A stretch of 56,005 nt of DNA from Gallionellaceae bacterium (GTDB lineage: Bacteria; Pseudomonadota; Gammaproteobacteria; Burkholderiales; Gallionellaceae): assembly GCA_006218055.1 (NCBI GenBank), contig VBWD01000007.1:1-56005 (forward strand), written 5' to 3'. Shown piece by piece: positions 18,281-30,252 of the stretch; position 1 is the stretch's first letter; every line of letters starts with the position of its first letter. The translations under genes were made by a program, and so were the position numbers. The notes beneath the pieces were generated by a model. The model had not been told where the DNA came from. It did no database searches and worked only from the letters and a program-made list of their open reading frames with translations.

Positions 18281-18302
18281 GCGGGCGCAATGACCCGCCC
18301 AC
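18281..18302 (-). terminator. Probable terminator of glgP
   Basis: On minus, GCGGG (18298-18294) pairs with CCCGC (18285-18281) and is followed by TTTC. The stem is GC-rich but short and the T run is weak. It lies 12 bp after the glgP stop and separates the glycogen operon from tig. Confidence 0.4.
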
Positions 18303-18309
18303 CGACCTA

Positions 18310-20811
18310 CTATTGATGCGCCTTCACCTGTGGCAAGTGCCAAACATCGCGGTTGTAATCCATGATGGTGCGGTCACTCGAGAACTTGCCGCTGGTCGCG
18401 GTATTGATGATGCTCATGCGCGTCCAATTCTCCTCATCCTGATAAGCCGCATCCACGCGCTTCTGCGCGTCAACATAGCTGCGGAAATCCGCCAGCGTCA
18501 GCCAAGGGTCGTGCGGATTCAGGATGGATTGCAGGATAGGCTCAAACAAGCCCGGCTCGAACAGGTTGAAATGATTGCTTCTTAGTAGCTGGATGACACG
18601 CTTCAGATCTTCGTCCGCATTGACGATAGCAGTTGGATCGTAATGACCGCGAGTCGCCTCGACCTGTTCAGCAGTCAAGCCAAACAAGAAGAAGTTATCG
18701 TCACCCGCCTCTTCGCGGATCTCGATGTTGGCACCGTCCAAGGTGCCAATAGTCAAGGCACCGTTCATCATGAACTTCATGTTGCCCGTACCCGAAGCTT
18801 CCTTACCCGCTGTCGATATCTGCTCGGACAGATCTGCTGCGGGCGCGATGATCTCCATCGCCGTGACGCGGTAATCAGGCAAGAAGACCAGTTGCAACAG
18901 TCCTTTGGTATCCGGGTCTTGATTGATGATCTCAGCTACCGCCGTCACCAAGCGGATGGTGCGTTTCGCCATCACATAACCAGGTGCCGCCTTGCCACCG
19001 ATGAGTACGCAACGCGGCGTCCAATTCTGTGTATCACCGCGCTTGATGCGGTCATACAGATGGATGACGTGGAGCACGTTCAATAATTGGCGCTTGTATT
19101 CGTGTATACGCTTCACCTGCACATCGAACATCGCATTGGTATCGAACTTCACCCCGCAATCACGCTCAACCAACTCAGCGAGACGCTCTTTGTTGCCCAG
19201 TTTGATCGCACGCCATTGGGCACGGAACGCCTTGTTCTCAGCGAACTTAGTCAGCTCGCTCAACTTGGACAAGTCCGTACGCCATTCTTCGCCGATGGTG
19301 TTGTCGATCAACTCACTCATGGCTGGATTGCTCCAAGCCACCCAGCGGCGCGGCGTCACTCCGTTGGTCTTGTTGTTGAACTTGGCAGGCCACAACTCAT
19401 AGAAATCGTGGAACAGATGTTGTTGCAACAACTTGGAGTGCAGTTCTGCGACACCATTGACTGAGTGACACGCAACCACGGCCAGATAGGCCATACGCAC
19501 ATGTGGCACATGACCTTCTTCGATGATGGACATGCGGCCCTGACGCACCACATCACCCGGCCAACGCAAAGCCACTTCAGCCAAATAACGCGCATTGATC
19601 TCGTAGATGATCTCAAGCAAGCGTGGCAATAGACGACCGAACATGCTCACAGGCCACTTCTCTAATGCTTCTGGCAATAGAGTGTGGTTGGTGTAAGCCA
19701 TGGTCTTGCTAGTGATCTTCCACGCCGCATCCCAACCCATACCTTGCTCATCCATCAGCAGACGCATCAGCTCGGCCACAGAGCAGGTCGGGTGCGTATC
19801 GTTCAATTGGAACGCGTTCTTCTCGGCGAAATGGGTGAAATCCTTGCCATGCTTGCCCACCCAACGGCGCAACACATCTTGTAGGCTGGCGGAAGCCAAC
19901 AGATATTGCTGGCGCAGACGCAACTCTTTACCGTTCTCGCTGGCATCATTGGGATACAGCACCATGGTGATGTGCTCCGCCGCATTCTTCGCTGCAACGG
20001 CTTCGGTGTAACTGCCTGCATTGAACTCTTCCAGATTGAACTCGTCCGTCGCCGTGGATTTCCACAGACGCAGTGTGTTCACTGTGCCATTGCGATAGCC
20101 TGGGATGGGCATATCGAATGGCACCGCCATCACATCCTGCGTATCGACCCAGCGTGCATGCAGCTTGCTGTCGACATCCTTGAACAACTCGCTACGACCA
20201 CCAAACTTGATACGTACCGCGTACTCAGGACGCTCGATCTCCCAAGGATTGCCGTTGCGTAGCCAGTGATCCGGGTCCTCCAACTGCGCACCATTCTCAA
20301 GGCGCTGACGGAACATCCCGTACTCATAACGCAAACCATAGCCCGTCACGGGCAGTTGCAACGTAGCACAGCTATCCAAGAAACACGCAGCCAAACGCCC
20401 CAAACCGCCGTTGCCCAGACCAGCATCGCTTTCCTGATCCTGCACATCTTCCAATGCAACGCCAAAGTTGTGCATCGCCTCTACGACTTCTTGCTGCATG
20501 TCCAGATTCAGCATGGCGTTACCCATCGCACGACCCATCAGAAATTCGAGCGACAAATAGTAGGCCTGCTTGCATTCCGACTCGTCATAGGCACGTTGGG
20601 TGTTCCGCCAACGCTCGATCAGGCGATCGCGCAACGTGGACGAAAGCGAGGAATAGACCGGATAACCGGACAACGTGGACTTCTCCCACCCCAGGGTATG
20701 GCTAAAATAGCGACGAAAATCTTCCATCACGCTGATGGAGTCGGTGCCCAATGCGGGCATCTTCAAGATACTGTGTTGTTTTGGGATAGCGGGATTGATA
20801 GGCGTATTCAC
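18310..20811 (-). CDS. glgP: Glycogen/maltodextrin phosphorylase
   Basis: This enzyme releases glucose-1-phosphate from glycogen by phosphorolysis with a PLP cofactor. The 833-residue product has family signatures throughout: LGNGGLGRLAACFLDS, QLNDTHPT, VTPRRW, VQVKRIHEYKRQLLN and the PLP-lysine motif EASGTGNMKFMMNGAL. The start is a GTG with AGGAAG six bases upstream. It is the last gene of the glycogen operon. No truncation or odd composition is seen. Confidence 0.95.
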   Translation of the reverse strand: MNTPINPAIPKQHSILKMPALGTDSISVMEDFRRYFSHTLGWEKSTLSGYPVYSSLSSTLRDRLIERWRNTQRAYDESECKQAYYLSLEFLMGRAMGNAMLNLDMQQEVVEAMHNFGVALEDVQDQESDAGLGNGGLGRLAACFLDSCATLQLPVTGYGLRYEYGMFRQRLENGAQLEDPDHWLRNGNPWEIERPEYAVRIKFGGRSELFKDVDSKLHARWVDTQDVMAVPFDMPIPGYRNGTVNTLRLWKSTATDEFNLEEFNAGSYTEAVAAKNAAEHITMVLYPNDASENGKELRLRQQYLLASASLQDVLRRWVGKHGKDFTHFAEKNAFQLNDTHPTCSVAELMRLLMDEQGMGWDAAWKITSKTMAYTNHTLLPEALEKWPVSMFGRLLPRLLEIIYEINARYLAEVALRWPGDVVRQGRMSIIEEGHVPHVRMAYLAVVACHSVNGVAELHSKLLQQHLFHDFYELWPAKFNNKTNGVTPRRWVAWSNPAMSELIDNTIGEEWRTDLSKLSELTKFAENKAFRAQWRAIKLGNKERLAELVERDCGVKFDTNAMFDVQVKRIHEYKRQLLNVLHVIHLYDRIKRGDTQNWTPRCVLIGGKAAPGYVMAKRTIRLVTAVAEIINQDPDTKGLLQLVFLPDYRVTAMEIIAPAADLSEQISTAGKEASGTGNMKFMMNGALTIGTLDGANIEIREEAGDDNFFLFGLTAEQVEATRGHYDPTAIVNADEDLKRVIQLLRSNHFNLFEPGLFEPILQSILNPHDPWLTLADFRSYVDAQKRVDAAYQDEENWTRMSIINTATSGKFSSDRTIMDYNRDVWHLPQVKAHQ

Positions 20812-20885
20812 GATAACTTCCTGGGACGGGTCGATAAATTAGGGGCGGGATTCTACCAAACTTACCGCCCCCAACCCAGCACAGA

Positions 20886-21812
20886 TTAGCCTTGACGACC
20901 TGCAAGCATGGCCGCACCGATGATGCCGGCTTGGTCTTGCGCCTGAGAAAGGCGGACTTTCACCTTGCCACGCAATGCGGGGATGAGGTCTTCGCTCAAG
21001 CGCCTCTCGAACGTCACTTGCATCAATGACCATGAGGCACTCATGCCGCCACCGATGACCACATCACTCACATCAACGACTTTGGCGATATGAGCCAATG
21101 CGCCGGCGAGATATTCACCCGCCCGCTCAAAGGCGCTGATTGCTACGTTTTCTTTCTGTTGCGCCGCCTGTGCGATGTCATAGGCACTGAGGGTCTTACC
21201 CGTCAGCTCGGCATAGGTCTGCACCACCCCATTGGTTGAGGCGTATTGCTCCAAGCACCCCCGATTGCCACATCCACACAAACGACCTCCGCGCTCGACC
21301 GTGAGATGCCCGATCTCCATAGCGACGCCATGCACGCCCCCATGCAACTTGCCTTGCAACACTAACCCGCCGCCGACACCCGTGCCCAGACCGAGGTAGA
21401 TGAGATCGCCGTTACTTTGTGGAGACAGCACAAACTCACCATAGGCTGCAGCAGAAGCATCATTCTCCAATGCAACGGAAAGACCAGTGCGTCGTTCCAA
21501 GGGAGTGACGATGTCCGCATTCGACAGATGAGGAAGGTTGGGGGAAGAGATGACGTGTTTTGTTGAGGGGGCGATGAAACCGGGAAAACCGATTCCGATG
21601 GCGCGAATGACCGGATAAGCAGCTCGCGCCTCGGACACAGCGTCGTTCAACGTGGCAGTGATGGTTTCCAATGCCTCTGCGGCTGATTGCCTACGACACA
21701 CGCCAGAAAAATCCGCTGGAAAACGCTTCTCCCAGATTACCCGCAAGTCTTGAACGACACCGAGACGGAAGTTGGTCCCTCCTACGTCGATGCCGATGAA
21801 AATATCAGACAC
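20886..21812 (-). CDS. ROK-family glucokinase
   Basis: The protein would phosphorylate glucose set free by amylolytic attack on glycogen. The 308-residue product has the N-terminal phosphate loop DVGGTNFRLG, ENDASAAAYGE, and the ROK zinc motif with EIGHLTVERGG and CGCGNRGCLEQYAS. ROK kinases vary in sugar choice, so glucose is inferred mainly from context between glgP and the GH57 enzyme. The start is a GTG three bases after the GH57 stop, suggesting coupled translation. Confidence 0.85.
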   Translation of the reverse strand: MSDIFIGIDVGGTNFRLGVVQDLRVIWEKRFPADFSGVCRRQSAAEALETITATLNDAVSEARAAYPVIRAIGIGFPGFIAPSTKHVISSPNLPHLSNADIVTPLERRTGLSVALENDASAAAYGEFVLSPQSNGDLIYLGLGTGVGGGLVLQGKLHGGVHGVAMEIGHLTVERGGRLCGCGNRGCLEQYASTNGVVQTYAELTGKTLSAYDIAQAAQQKENVAISAFERAGEYLAGALAHIAKVVDVSDVVIGGGMSASWSLMQVTFERRLSEDLIPALRGKVKVRLSQAQDQAGIIGAAMLAGRQG

Positions 21813-21815
21813 CGA

Positions 21816-23567
21816 TCAAGCCCCATCAGTGCGGCGCATCGTGCCACCTGCAGCCGGGTCGCCGCCGCCAACGCTGATGACATGCTGCAAATCGACAGGT
21901 GCTGGCAATTTGAGCAAGCGATAGAGATTAGCCAGGTTCTGACGGAACAAGAGATCGAAAGAAGACACGCTCTGTGCCGAGTTGTAATCACCGAACCACC
22001 AGAACCAGTCCGAGCCTTCGCAATCAGCCAACTGCTCGGTCGCAAGGCGCAGTTCTTCGGCGTTCAGACGCCCGCTGTTGGTCACGATGTCGTAGCTGCG
22101 CTTAGCCTCGCACAGCAGATCCCAGCCGCGATTCTTGTCGGGCGAACCGATCCATGTGCTGAACGTGCCGTAGACCCAACTACCAGAGACCAGTTGCTTC
22201 AATTTACCGGTCTCGGCAGTCGATTTTTTGGACTCGATACCCTTCACGCACTCATCGAACGTGGTGGTTTGTATGAAAGGATGTTTCTCTAATTTTGAAT
22301 ACAACTCGGACAGGAAGTAGTAACCGTTATAGGGGAAATATTCCCACGCGTTCTCACCGTCCAGAATCACCGACACGACCGGGTCATGCTCACCGTGAGA
22401 GTTGCGGTATATCTCCTCCAAGTGATGCACCATATCTGCTGCCGCATCGTCACCCTTCCACTTGGCATACTCGAAACCGATTCGATCCGACAATTGGTCG
22501 TCACGGAAAAAGCAATACACCGGCTTTGCCATATCTTCCATCACGTAGGGTTTGTAGAGATAAGCTGATTTGTCTGGCAGACTGTGGCCGTTGGATTCTC
22601 TCTGCAAACTGTGCGCCAGCACGGCCTGCCCTGTCGCAGTCCATTTGCATCCGTGCTCCCCCAGCAACTTCAATGTAGGTCGCGAGAGACTTCCTTCAGA
22701 CGGCCACATCCCGTTCGGCTTGACACCAAAATGTCGCTGGTGGCTTTCCACCGCTTTGGCCAGATGCGCTTGTGCCCGACGCAATCCGCCCGGGTAGTAA
22801 CCGGCCTGCGGTAGCGGCGCATTCGGCTCGCTCTCGCGTGCAGAATTGAAATCCAACAGCAAGGGCAAGATGGGATGGTTATAAGGCGTGGTGGATATCT
22901 CGACCTGTCCGCGATCCGAGAGTTTCTTATATCGAGGGATCACGCCTGCGATCAATTCACCGATCAGATCGAACAGCTCCATACGTTCGGAATAACTGAA
23001 CTGGCTACCTTTGGTCATCAGGCGGGCGATGACCTCGTTCTCACGACGCACGCTCTCGCCCATCCACACCAAGTGATACCAGACCAACAGGTCTGCCATG
23101 TATTGGCCTGACAGGTAGGTCACCGTCTCCCGCCCGCGACCTTCCATCATCTTTTGCAGATCGTACAGATGTTGGTAGGCACGGTACGGTTGCAACATCT
23201 TGCCGTGATTGTTCTTGAAGCAACTATCCAGGATGTGCAAACGATCCGGCTCGTCCAGATCATCCAGCCGTTCCATGCACAACATCTTAAGCAAGCCGTC
23301 TTTCACCTTGCCGGATTTGAACTGCTGCTCGTAGTCGAGCAATTGCTCGACCAAGATAGGCACGAAATTCACCACCGCCTTGGCCTTGGGATGTTTCTCC
23401 AAATGGTAGGCCATGTCGGTGTAATCCTTCATGGCATGCAGATAGGTCCAAGGCAGGACGAATTCGCCGGTCAGATAATTACGGTAGTCCGGCTGATGCA
23501 TGTGCCAGCACAGAACGAGTTGCAGTTTCTTCTCTGATGTCTTCTTGACGTTGTTTCGATGCGGCAT
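21816..23567 (-). CDS. Glycoside hydrolase family 57 alpha-glucan enzyme
   Basis: GH57 enzymes include alpha-amylases, branching enzymes and 4-alpha-glucanotransferases acting on alpha-1,4-glucans. The 583-residue product has the N-terminal WHMHQPDYRN motif, the nucleophile region GMWPSEGSLS and the acid/base region ILDGENAWEYF. No signal peptide is seen, so it acts in the cytoplasm. Its place between glgC and glk suggests glycogen trimming or remodelling. Sequence alone does not separate hydrolysis from transfer. SD sequence GGAAAT precedes the ATG. Confidence 0.88.
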   Translation of the reverse strand: MPHRNNVKKTSEKKLQLVLCWHMHQPDYRNYLTGEFVLPWTYLHAMKDYTDMAYHLEKHPKAKAVVNFVPILVEQLLDYEQQFKSGKVKDGLLKMLCMERLDDLDEPDRLHILDSCFKNNHGKMLQPYRAYQHLYDLQKMMEGRGRETVTYLSGQYMADLLVWYHLVWMGESVRRENEVIARLMTKGSQFSYSERMELFDLIGELIAGVIPRYKKLSDRGQVEISTTPYNHPILPLLLDFNSARESEPNAPLPQAGYYPGGLRRAQAHLAKAVESHQRHFGVKPNGMWPSEGSLSRPTLKLLGEHGCKWTATGQAVLAHSLQRESNGHSLPDKSAYLYKPYVMEDMAKPVYCFFRDDQLSDRIGFEYAKWKGDDAAADMVHHLEEIYRNSHGEHDPVVSVILDGENAWEYFPYNGYYFLSELYSKLEKHPFIQTTTFDECVKGIESKKSTAETGKLKQLVSGSWVYGTFSTWIGSPDKNRGWDLLCEAKRSYDIVTNSGRLNAEELRLATEQLADCEGSDWFWWFGDYNSAQSVSSFDLLFRQNLANLYRLLKLPAPVDLQHVISVGGGDPAAGGTMRRTDGA

Positions 23568-23588
23568 AGATATTTCCGTTGTTGATTC

Positions 23589-24872
23589 TTATCGAACGTG
23601 ATGAATGGACTGCCCCAGCATATCCGGTGTCACTAAGGTGATCCCATTCTTTGAGACATGGAAGCGTTTCGTATCCTCTTCGCGGTCGAAACCGATCTGC
23701 ATCCCGTCCGGGATCTCGCACCTGTTATCCAACACCACGCGGTGCAGCTTCACATTCTTGCCAATGCGGCAGCCGGACAAGATCACCGAATCCGTCACTG
23801 CACTGCGCTCACCCACCCGAACATCCGAGAACAACAATGTGTGTTGAACGCGTGCGCCGCTGATGATGCACCCCCCGGACACCATGGAGTCGATGGCTTC
23901 TCCGCGCCTGTCTTCATCATTGAAAACGAACTTGGCCGGCGGCAATTGTTCCTGATAAGTCCAGATAGGCCAATTCTTATCGTACAGGTCCAAATCGGGA
24001 ACGACGTTGACCATCTCCATATTGGCTTCCCAATAGGCATCGATGGTTCCCACGTCACGCCAGTACGCTTGACTACCTTCCTTGACACCCACACAGCTAT
24101 GCTCGTAACGATGGGCATAGACGCGATAGCGCTCGATCAGATAAGGAATGATGTCGTGACCGAAGTCATGCGTGGACGACTTGGTATCTGCATCGCGCAC
24201 CAGTTGCTCGTACAGGAATTTGGAATTGAACACGTAGATACCCATGCTCGCCAGCGCACGACCCGGCTTGCCGGGCAACTCCGTTGGATTGGCAGGCTTC
24301 TCGGTGAACTTCACGATGCGGTCTTCTTCATTCACCGTCATCACTCCGAAACCTGTCGCCTCTTCCACTGACACCTCGATACAACCGATGGTCATATCGG
24401 CTTCGCTGCGCACGTGCGCAGCCAGCATCTCGCCATAGTCCATCTTGTAGATATGATCGCCCGCCAGGATGACGATGTACTCGGGGTTGTACCCACGCAA
24501 GATGTCGATGTTCTGGAACACCGCATCCGCCGTGCCGCGATACCACTCTTCCTGGATACGCTGTTGTGCTGGCAACAAGGCAACGAATTCGTTGAACTCA
24601 CCGCGCAGGAAACCCCATCCCTTTTGAATGTGCTCGATCAGGCTGTGCGCCTTGTATTGCGTCACCACACCGATGCGGCGGATACCCGAGTTCATACAAT
24701 TGGACAGAGGAAAATCGATGATGCGGAACTTGCCGCCGAACTGCACGGCCGGCTTGGCGTTCCAGTCGGTCAGATTATGCAGGCGACTTCCCCTGCCGCC
24801 GGCCAAGACCAATGCGACAGTATTCTTTGTGAGTGCGCTGATGAAACGTGGTGAATGCATGTCCTGTGCCAT
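23589..24872 (-). CDS. glgC: Glucose-1-phosphate adenylyltransferase
   Basis: GlgC makes ADP-glucose, the committed step of glycogen synthesis, and is normally under allosteric control. The 427-residue product has the nucleotidyltransferase motif LAGGRGSRLHNLTDWNAKPA, the glucose-1-phosphate site region VEKPANPTELPGKP-like (FTEKPANPTELPG), and a C-terminal left-handed helix domain. The start has AGGGAGAG upstream. It is 16 bp after glgA. Length and motifs are normal. Confidence 0.96.
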   Translation of the reverse strand: MAQDMHSPRFISALTKNTVALVLAGGRGSRLHNLTDWNAKPAVQFGGKFRIIDFPLSNCMNSGIRRIGVVTQYKAHSLIEHIQKGWGFLRGEFNEFVALLPAQQRIQEEWYRGTADAVFQNIDILRGYNPEYIVILAGDHIYKMDYGEMLAAHVRSEADMTIGCIEVSVEEATGFGVMTVNEEDRIVKFTEKPANPTELPGKPGRALASMGIYVFNSKFLYEQLVRDADTKSSTHDFGHDIIPYLIERYRVYAHRYEHSCVGVKEGSQAYWRDVGTIDAYWEANMEMVNVVPDLDLYDKNWPIWTYQEQLPPAKFVFNDEDRRGEAIDSMVSGGCIISGARVQHTLLFSDVRVGERSAVTDSVILSGCRIGKNVKLHRVVLDNRCEIPDGMQIGFDREEDTKRFHVSKNGITLVTPDMLGQSIHHVR

Positions 24873-24889
24873 GTTGCTCTCCCTGTTAT

Positions 24890-26341
24890 TTACTTACCCT
24901 GTTTGTTCTTAAGAATGTCTTCATAAAGGTCGAGATACAGTTGCGCGCTGTGTCTCCACCCCACATCGCGATGCATACCGCTGAGTTGGATACGACGGAA
25001 AGTGTTCGGGTCGCGATAACACTCGATCGCCCACTTGATGGTCTGCTGCAGCGCTTGTGCGCCCGGGTCGTCGAACACGAAACCCGTGCCGCCATCCAAG
25101 CTGGCGTTCGTCACAGAATCGGCCAAGCCCCCAGTCCTTCTGACTACCGGGGGTGTTCCGTAGCGCATGCCATACATCTGATTCAGGCCGCACGGTTCAA
25201 AACGGGATGGCATCAGAAAGATATCCGCTCCTGCCATAATCTGGTGTGACAAGGCTTCGTTGAATCCGATGGTGACGGACACGCGTCCCGCATAACGTTG
25301 TGCCAATTGCAGATAACGACGCTCGAATTCTGCATCCCCACTTCCCAATACAGCCAATTGCGCACCGCTCTCCAATAGTGTGGGCAAACATTCGAGCAAC
25401 AGGTCCAGCCCTTTCTGAAACGTCAAACGGCTGACCACGCCCAGCAACGGCACATTCCCGTTAACCTCCAAACCCAGGCGCTTTTGTAGAGCCAATTTAC
25501 CCTGCGTCTTCTTCGATAGGTCATGCTCGTCGTAATTCACTTCCAGATGCTTGTCTGTTGCGGAATTCCATTCATCCTCGTCGATACCATTCAGGATGCC
25601 GCTCACATCCAGACGACGCGCCGTGAGCAAACCTTGCATGCCGTAACCCATCTCGGTCGCTTGTATCTCATGCGCATAGGTCGGACTGACGGTGACGATG
25701 CGATCCGCATATTGCAGACCCGATTTGAGGAAAGACAGATTGCCGTGGAACTCAACGCCATTCATGTGAAACATGGATAAAGGTATCTCCAACGCCTTGA
25801 TCCAATCACGATCGAAATTACCCTGGAAGGCGATGTTGTGCACCGTCATCACGCTACGCGCACGCGGCTGATCCATCATCTGAAGATAGGCGGGTGTCAA
25901 TCCTGTCTGCCAGTCGTTGCAATGCACCAGATCAGCCTGCCAATCGACGGGCGATGCCGGACTACCCAGCATCGCCGCCACTTTGGACAGCATGCCGAAG
26001 CGCATGGGATTGTCCGGCCAATCGCCACCGAGATGATATTGATAAGGGCCTGCCACTCGACAGAAATACTGGGGCGCATCTAAAACGTAAACAGGCACAT
26101 TGGTGCCGGGCATCTTTGCACTCAACAGCTTCACCTGCGGCTGACCCGCGAACACGGTGAACGTCGCCACCGTCTTTTTCGAGGTCAGCGCATCGAGGAC
26201 CTGGGTGTACCCGGGTATTAACAAGCGGACATCCTGCCCCAACTCCTGCAAGGCGGCAGGAAGCGATGCGCTCACATCCGCCAAGCCACCGGTCTTGATG
26301 AGCGGATGCACTTCAGAAGTGGCAAACAGGATGCGCGTCAT
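24890..26341 (-). CDS. glgA: Glycogen synthase (ADP-glucose)
   Basis: GlgA extends alpha-1,4-glucan chains from ADP-glucose. The 483-residue GT5 product has the N-terminal [16 protein letters not shown] motif and the C-terminal [29 protein letters not shown] motif region with the catalytic Glu. Its ATG overlaps the pgi stop by four bases. It is complete and in the middle of the glycogen operon. Confidence 0.96.
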   Translation of the reverse strand: MTRILFATSEVHPLIKTGGLADVSASLPAALQELGQDVRLLIPGYTQVLDALTSKKTVATFTVFAGQPQVKLLSAKMPGTNVPVYVLDAPQYFCRVAGPYQYHLGGDWPDNPMRFGMLSKVAAMLGSPASPVDWQADLVHCNDWQTGLTPAYLQMMDQPRARSVMTVHNIAFQGNFDRDWIKALEIPLSMFHMNGVEFHGNLSFLKSGLQYADRIVTVSPTYAHEIQATEMGYGMQGLLTARRLDVSGILNGIDEDEWNSATDKHLEVNYDEHDLSKKTQGKLALQKRLGLEVNGNVPLLGVVSRLTFQKGLDLLLECLPTLLESGAQLAVLGSGDAEFERRYLQLAQRYAGRVSVTIGFNEALSHQIMAGADIFLMPSRFEPCGLNQMYGMRYGTPPVVRRTGGLADSVTNASLDGGTGFVFDDPGAQALQQTIKWAIECYRDPNTFRRIQLSGMHRDVGWRHSAQLYLDLYEDILKNKQGK

Positions 26342-27996
26342 GATTTTCTCGCCAATGATTTGTAGTAATTGATGAGGCCATTAGTGGAAGCGTCATGCGA
26401 GGTGACGGTCTCCGCACCGCGCAACTCAGGCTGGATATGCGCCGCCAACTGCTTGCCCAGCTCGACGCCCCATTGGTCGTATGAGTTGAGGTTCCAGATG
26501 ATGCCTTGCACGAAAATCTTGTGTTCATACAGCGCGACCAAGCGTCCCAAGGTGCGTGGTGTCAGCAGATCAAACATGATGGAATTGGTCGGCTTGTTAC
26601 CTGCAAACACCTTGTGCGGCAACAAAATCTCGATAGCAGCGGCATCCATACCGGAAGATTCCAATTCAGCGCGTGCTTCCGCCGCTGTCTTGCCTTTCAT
26701 CAACGCTTCGGCTTGTGCGAAATAGTTCGACAGCAAGGTCGCGTGATGCTCACCGATCGGATGCTGGCTACGTGCTGGCGCGATGAAATCCGCTGGGATC
26801 ATCTGCGTGCCCTGGTGGATCAATTGATAGTAGGCATGTTGACCGTTCGTCCCCGTACCACCCCACAACACAGGGCCCGTCTCATAATCCACGGCATTGC
26901 CTTGACGATCGACGCTCTTGCCGTTGCTCTCCATGTCGGCTTGCTGAAAATACGCCATGAAGGATTCAAGCGACTGGTCATAAGGCAGGATGGCGTAGCT
27001 GGTCGCGTCGAAGAAATTGCGATACCACAGACCGATCAGCGCCATGATGACGGGCATGTTCTGCTCCAGCGGTGCCTCACGGAAATGCACATCCATGTCA
27101 TAGCCGCCTATCAGCAGCTCTTCGAACTTATCCATACCAACATACAAGGCGATGGACAGGCCGATGGAAGACCACAGCGAATAACGCCCGCCGACCCAGT
27201 CCGAGAACTCGAACATGTTTGAGGGATCGATACCAAAGTCCGTTACCAATTTCGCATTGGTGGATAGTGCAACGAAATGCTTCGCGACTTGCTTCTGATC
27301 GTTCGCATGGCTTAAGAGCCACTCTTTCGCCGAGCGCGCGTTCATCAGCGTCTCCTGCGTGGTGAAGGTCTTGGAGGCAATGATGAACAGCGTGGTCTCG
27401 GGATCCAGCAAGGCTAGTTTGGTTGCGATGTCTGCGCCATCCACGTTGGAGACGAAATGCGCGCGCAACTTAGGGCTCGAGTAAGGCTGCAATGCTTGGC
27501 ACACCATCAACGGCCCGAGGAAGGAACCGCCGATGCCGATGTTCACCACATCGGTGATGGGCTTGCCGGTATATCCACGCCACACGCCGTTGCGCACGCT
27601 GTTGCTGAACAAGCGCATCTTCTCAAGAACGTGGCGAATGCCCGTCAGCACATCAGATTTTTCAACTCGTAACGGGGGGTGCCTGGTATCAGTCGCTGCC
27701 CGCAATGCGGTATGCAACACAGCGCGATTCTCGGTGAAATTGATCTTCTCACCAGAGAACATCTTTTCGCGCCAAGCCTCCACCTTCGCTTGACGAGCCA
27801 ACTCCATCAGCAACGGCATCGTATCTTGTGTGATCAGATTCTTGGAATAGTCCAGCAACAGATCATCCAAGCGCAAAGAGAAACGCTCGAACCGCTTTGG
27901 ATCAGAGACGAATGCCTCACGCAGTGAGAATTGCAGTAAGGATTGTCTGTGTTTTTGCAGGGCTTGCCATGCTGAAGATTGAGTCAATTGAGACAT
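26338..27996 (-). CDS. pgi: Glucose-6-phosphate isomerase
   Basis: Pgi interconverts fructose-6-phosphate and glucose-6-phosphate, supplying the precursor for glycogen made from gluconeogenesis. The 552-residue product has the signatures [48 protein letters not shown] and the C-terminal QWGVELGK region. SD AGGTTC lies upstream. Sitting between glgB and glgA and overlapping glgA, it is co-translated with glycogen synthesis. Confidence 0.96.
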   Translation of the reverse strand: MSQLTQSSAWQALQKHRQSLLQFSLREAFVSDPKRFERFSLRLDDLLLDYSKNLITQDTMPLLMELARQAKVEAWREKMFSGEKINFTENRAVLHTALRAATDTRHPPLRVEKSDVLTGIRHVLEKMRLFSNSVRNGVWRGYTGKPITDVVNIGIGGSFLGPLMVCQALQPYSSPKLRAHFVSNVDGADIATKLALLDPETTLFIIASKTFTTQETLMNARSAKEWLLSHANDQKQVAKHFVALSTNAKLVTDFGIDPSNMFEFSDWVGGRYSLWSSIGLSIALYVGMDKFEELLIGGYDMDVHFREAPLEQNMPVIMALIGLWYRNFFDATSYAILPYDQSLESFMAYFQQADMESNGKSVDRQGNAVDYETGPVLWGGTGTNGQHAYYQLIHQGTQMIPADFIAPARSQHPIGEHHATLLSNYFAQAEALMKGKTAAEARAELESSGMDAAAIEILLPHKVFAGNKPTNSIMFDLLTPRTLGRLVALYEHKIFVQGIIWNLNSYDQWGVELGKQLAAHIQPELRGAETVTSHDASTNGLINYYKSLARKS

Positions 27997-28060
27997 ATCA
28001 GAACCTATCTAACCCTGCTTACATTTGTATTTGTTCTATACGTTACTAACGCCAGTCGAA

Positions 28061-30232
28061 TCAGCGCATCCTTTCGAGCACGATGCCCGATAGTGGCGGT
28101 AACGTCACCTCTATCGACTGCTCATGCCCATGACTTGCGACGTCGCTTGAATACAAGCCGAATCCATTACCCATGTTTGACCCGCCGTAAAAGTGCGAAT
28201 CACTATTGAATATCTCACGGAATCCACCTTTGTTAGGCACGCCGATACGGTATGCCTCGCGCGGAACTGGGGTGAAATTCAGTGCCACGATGACATAAGA
28301 ACCATCGCGTGCCATACGGCGGAAAATCAGCAAAGACTGGTCTGCATTGTTGCAATCCACCCATTCAAATCCTTCGTGAGAAAAATCGAGTTGATGCAGC
28401 GCGGGCACATCGCGATACAAACGATTCACGTCTCGCACCATCGCCTTCACACCGCTGTGTTCGTTACGCCCCAGAAGATACCAATCGATCTCTCCGCCCA
28501 CCTTCCACTCCTGCCCTTGGGCGAGCTCATTACCCATGAAGTTGAGTTTCTTGCCTGGATTGGTCATCTGATAGGTGAACAACAGACGCAGGTTGGCGAA
28601 TTTTTGCCATCCGTCACCCGGCATCTTATCGAGCAATGAGTGCTTCCCATGCACCACCTCATCATGCGAGAACGGCAGCACGAAATTCTCGGTGTAGCTA
28701 TAAAGCTGGCCGAACGTCAGCATGTTCTGGTGATAACGCCGATGCACCGGGTCGTTCTCGATATAGGACAGCGTGTCGTTCATCCAACCCATGTTCCACT
28801 TCATCGAGAAGCCAAGGCCTCCCAGATAGGTTGGGCGCGACACCATCGGCCATGAGGTCGATTCTTCTGCGATGGTCAAGGTTCCCGGGAAATGCTGATG
28901 CGTCATCACATTAAGTTCGCGGAAAAAATCCACGGCTTCAAGGTTCTCACGTCCACCGTATTTATTCGGTAGCCACTGCCCTTCATTACGCGAATAGTCT
29001 AGATACAACATTGAAGCAACGGCATCCACACGCACTCCATCGATGTGGAACTCACTCAACCAAAAATGCGCATTGGCCAGCAAGAAGTTGCGCACTTCGT
29101 TGCGACCATAGTTGAATATCAGCGTGCCCCAATCTTGGTGTTCGCCCAAACGTGGGTCTTCGTGCTCATACAAGGCCGTGCCGTCAAAACGTGCCAATGC
29201 AAACGCATCTTTAGGAAAATGCGCTGGAACCCAGTCCAGCAGAACGCCAATACCCGCTGTATGGCAGGCATCTACAAAATAGCGGAAATCATCTGGCGTA
29301 CCGAAACGGCTAGTGACGCCGAAATAACCCGTGGTCTGATAGCCCCACGACTCATCCAGCGGATGTTCGCTGATCGGCATCAACTCGATATGAGTGAATC
29401 CCATCTCCTGAACATAAGGAATGAGACTCTCTGCGAGTTCGCGGAAATTATAGAACCGCCCATCCCAATGTTTGCGCCATGAACCCGCATGAATCTCGTA
29501 GATATTCAGCGGCAGATGCTGCCAATCTTGCACGGCGCGCTGCTCCATCCATGCTTTATCGTTCCATGCAAATCCATCCAGCGTGGTCACGCGAGAGGCT
29601 GTGCCTGGGCGCATCTCAAAACTAAAGCCGTAAGGATCGGTCTTGGTCAGCAATTCACTGGTATGGCGATTACGCAATTCGAATTTATAGAACTCGCCCA
29701 GACCGATGTCCGGCACGAACATCTCCCACACACCGCTGCTACCTAGCGAGCGCATCGGATGTACACGACCATCCCATCCATTGAAGTCACCTACGACGCT
29801 GACACGCTCTGCATTGGGTGCCCACACCGCGAAACGCACACCCCACACCCCCTGCAACTCCATATGGTGCGCCCCCAGCATACGATACGACTGCTCCAGC
29901 CGTCCTTGTGAGAACAGGTGCAGGTCATGCTCGGTAATACTGGTGTTGAATGTGTAGGCATCGTGCATTTCCAGCACGTGGTTGAAGAAATTCAGTTGAA
30001 GCTTGCAGGGCGAAGGTGGCTTGGTCTTGCCGTGCCAAGTGAAAAGGCCGGCTGTATCGACACGTTCCAATGGTTGCCACTTGGAACCATCGTGCATAGA
30101 TATCTCGGTAGCGTATGGCTGAAATACACGCAACACCCACTCGGACTTGCTTTGATGTAACCCTAGATATGAAAAAGGATCATGGTGACGCGCTTCTAAT
30201 ACGGCACGCTTGTTCTCGTTATCATTCGACAT
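28061..30232 (-). CDS. glgB: 1,4-alpha-glucan branching enzyme
   Basis: GlgB introduces alpha-1,6 branches in glycogen. The 723-residue GH13 product has an N-terminal carbohydrate-binding region ([11 protein letters not shown]), an E-set domain ([20 protein letters not shown]), and the catalytic barrel with nucleophile Asp in [17 protein letters not shown], Glu in AEESTSWP and the HDE motif [10 protein letters not shown]. It is the first gene of the glycogen operon, with GGGAG before the ATG and a good promoter just upstream. Confidence 0.96.
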   Translation of the reverse strand: MSNDNENKRAVLEARHHDPFSYLGLHQSKSEWVLRVFQPYATEISMHDGSKWQPLERVDTAGLFTWHGKTKPPSPCKLQLNFFNHVLEMHDAYTFNTSITEHDLHLFSQGRLEQSYRMLGAHHMELQGVWGVRFAVWAPNAERVSVVGDFNGWDGRVHPMRSLGSSGVWEMFVPDIGLGEFYKFELRNRHTSELLTKTDPYGFSFEMRPGTASRVTTLDGFAWNDKAWMEQRAVQDWQHLPLNIYEIHAGSWRKHWDGRFYNFRELAESLIPYVQEMGFTHIELMPISEHPLDESWGYQTTGYFGVTSRFGTPDDFRYFVDACHTAGIGVLLDWVPAHFPKDAFALARFDGTALYEHEDPRLGEHQDWGTLIFNYGRNEVRNFLLANAHFWLSEFHIDGVRVDAVASMLYLDYSRNEGQWLPNKYGGRENLEAVDFFRELNVMTHQHFPGTLTIAEESTSWPMVSRPTYLGGLGFSMKWNMGWMNDTLSYIENDPVHRRYHQNMLTFGQLYSYTENFVLPFSHDEVVHGKHSLLDKMPGDGWQKFANLRLLFTYQMTNPGKKLNFMGNELAQGQEWKVGGEIDWYLLGRNEHSGVKAMVRDVNRLYRDVPALHQLDFSHEGFEWVDCNNADQSLLIFRRMARDGSYVIVALNFTPVPREAYRIGVPNKGGFREIFNSDSHFYGGSNMGNGFGLYSSDVASHGHEQSIEVTLPPLSGIVLERMR

Positions 30233-30252
30233 GTCTTCGCTCCCTAGGCCGC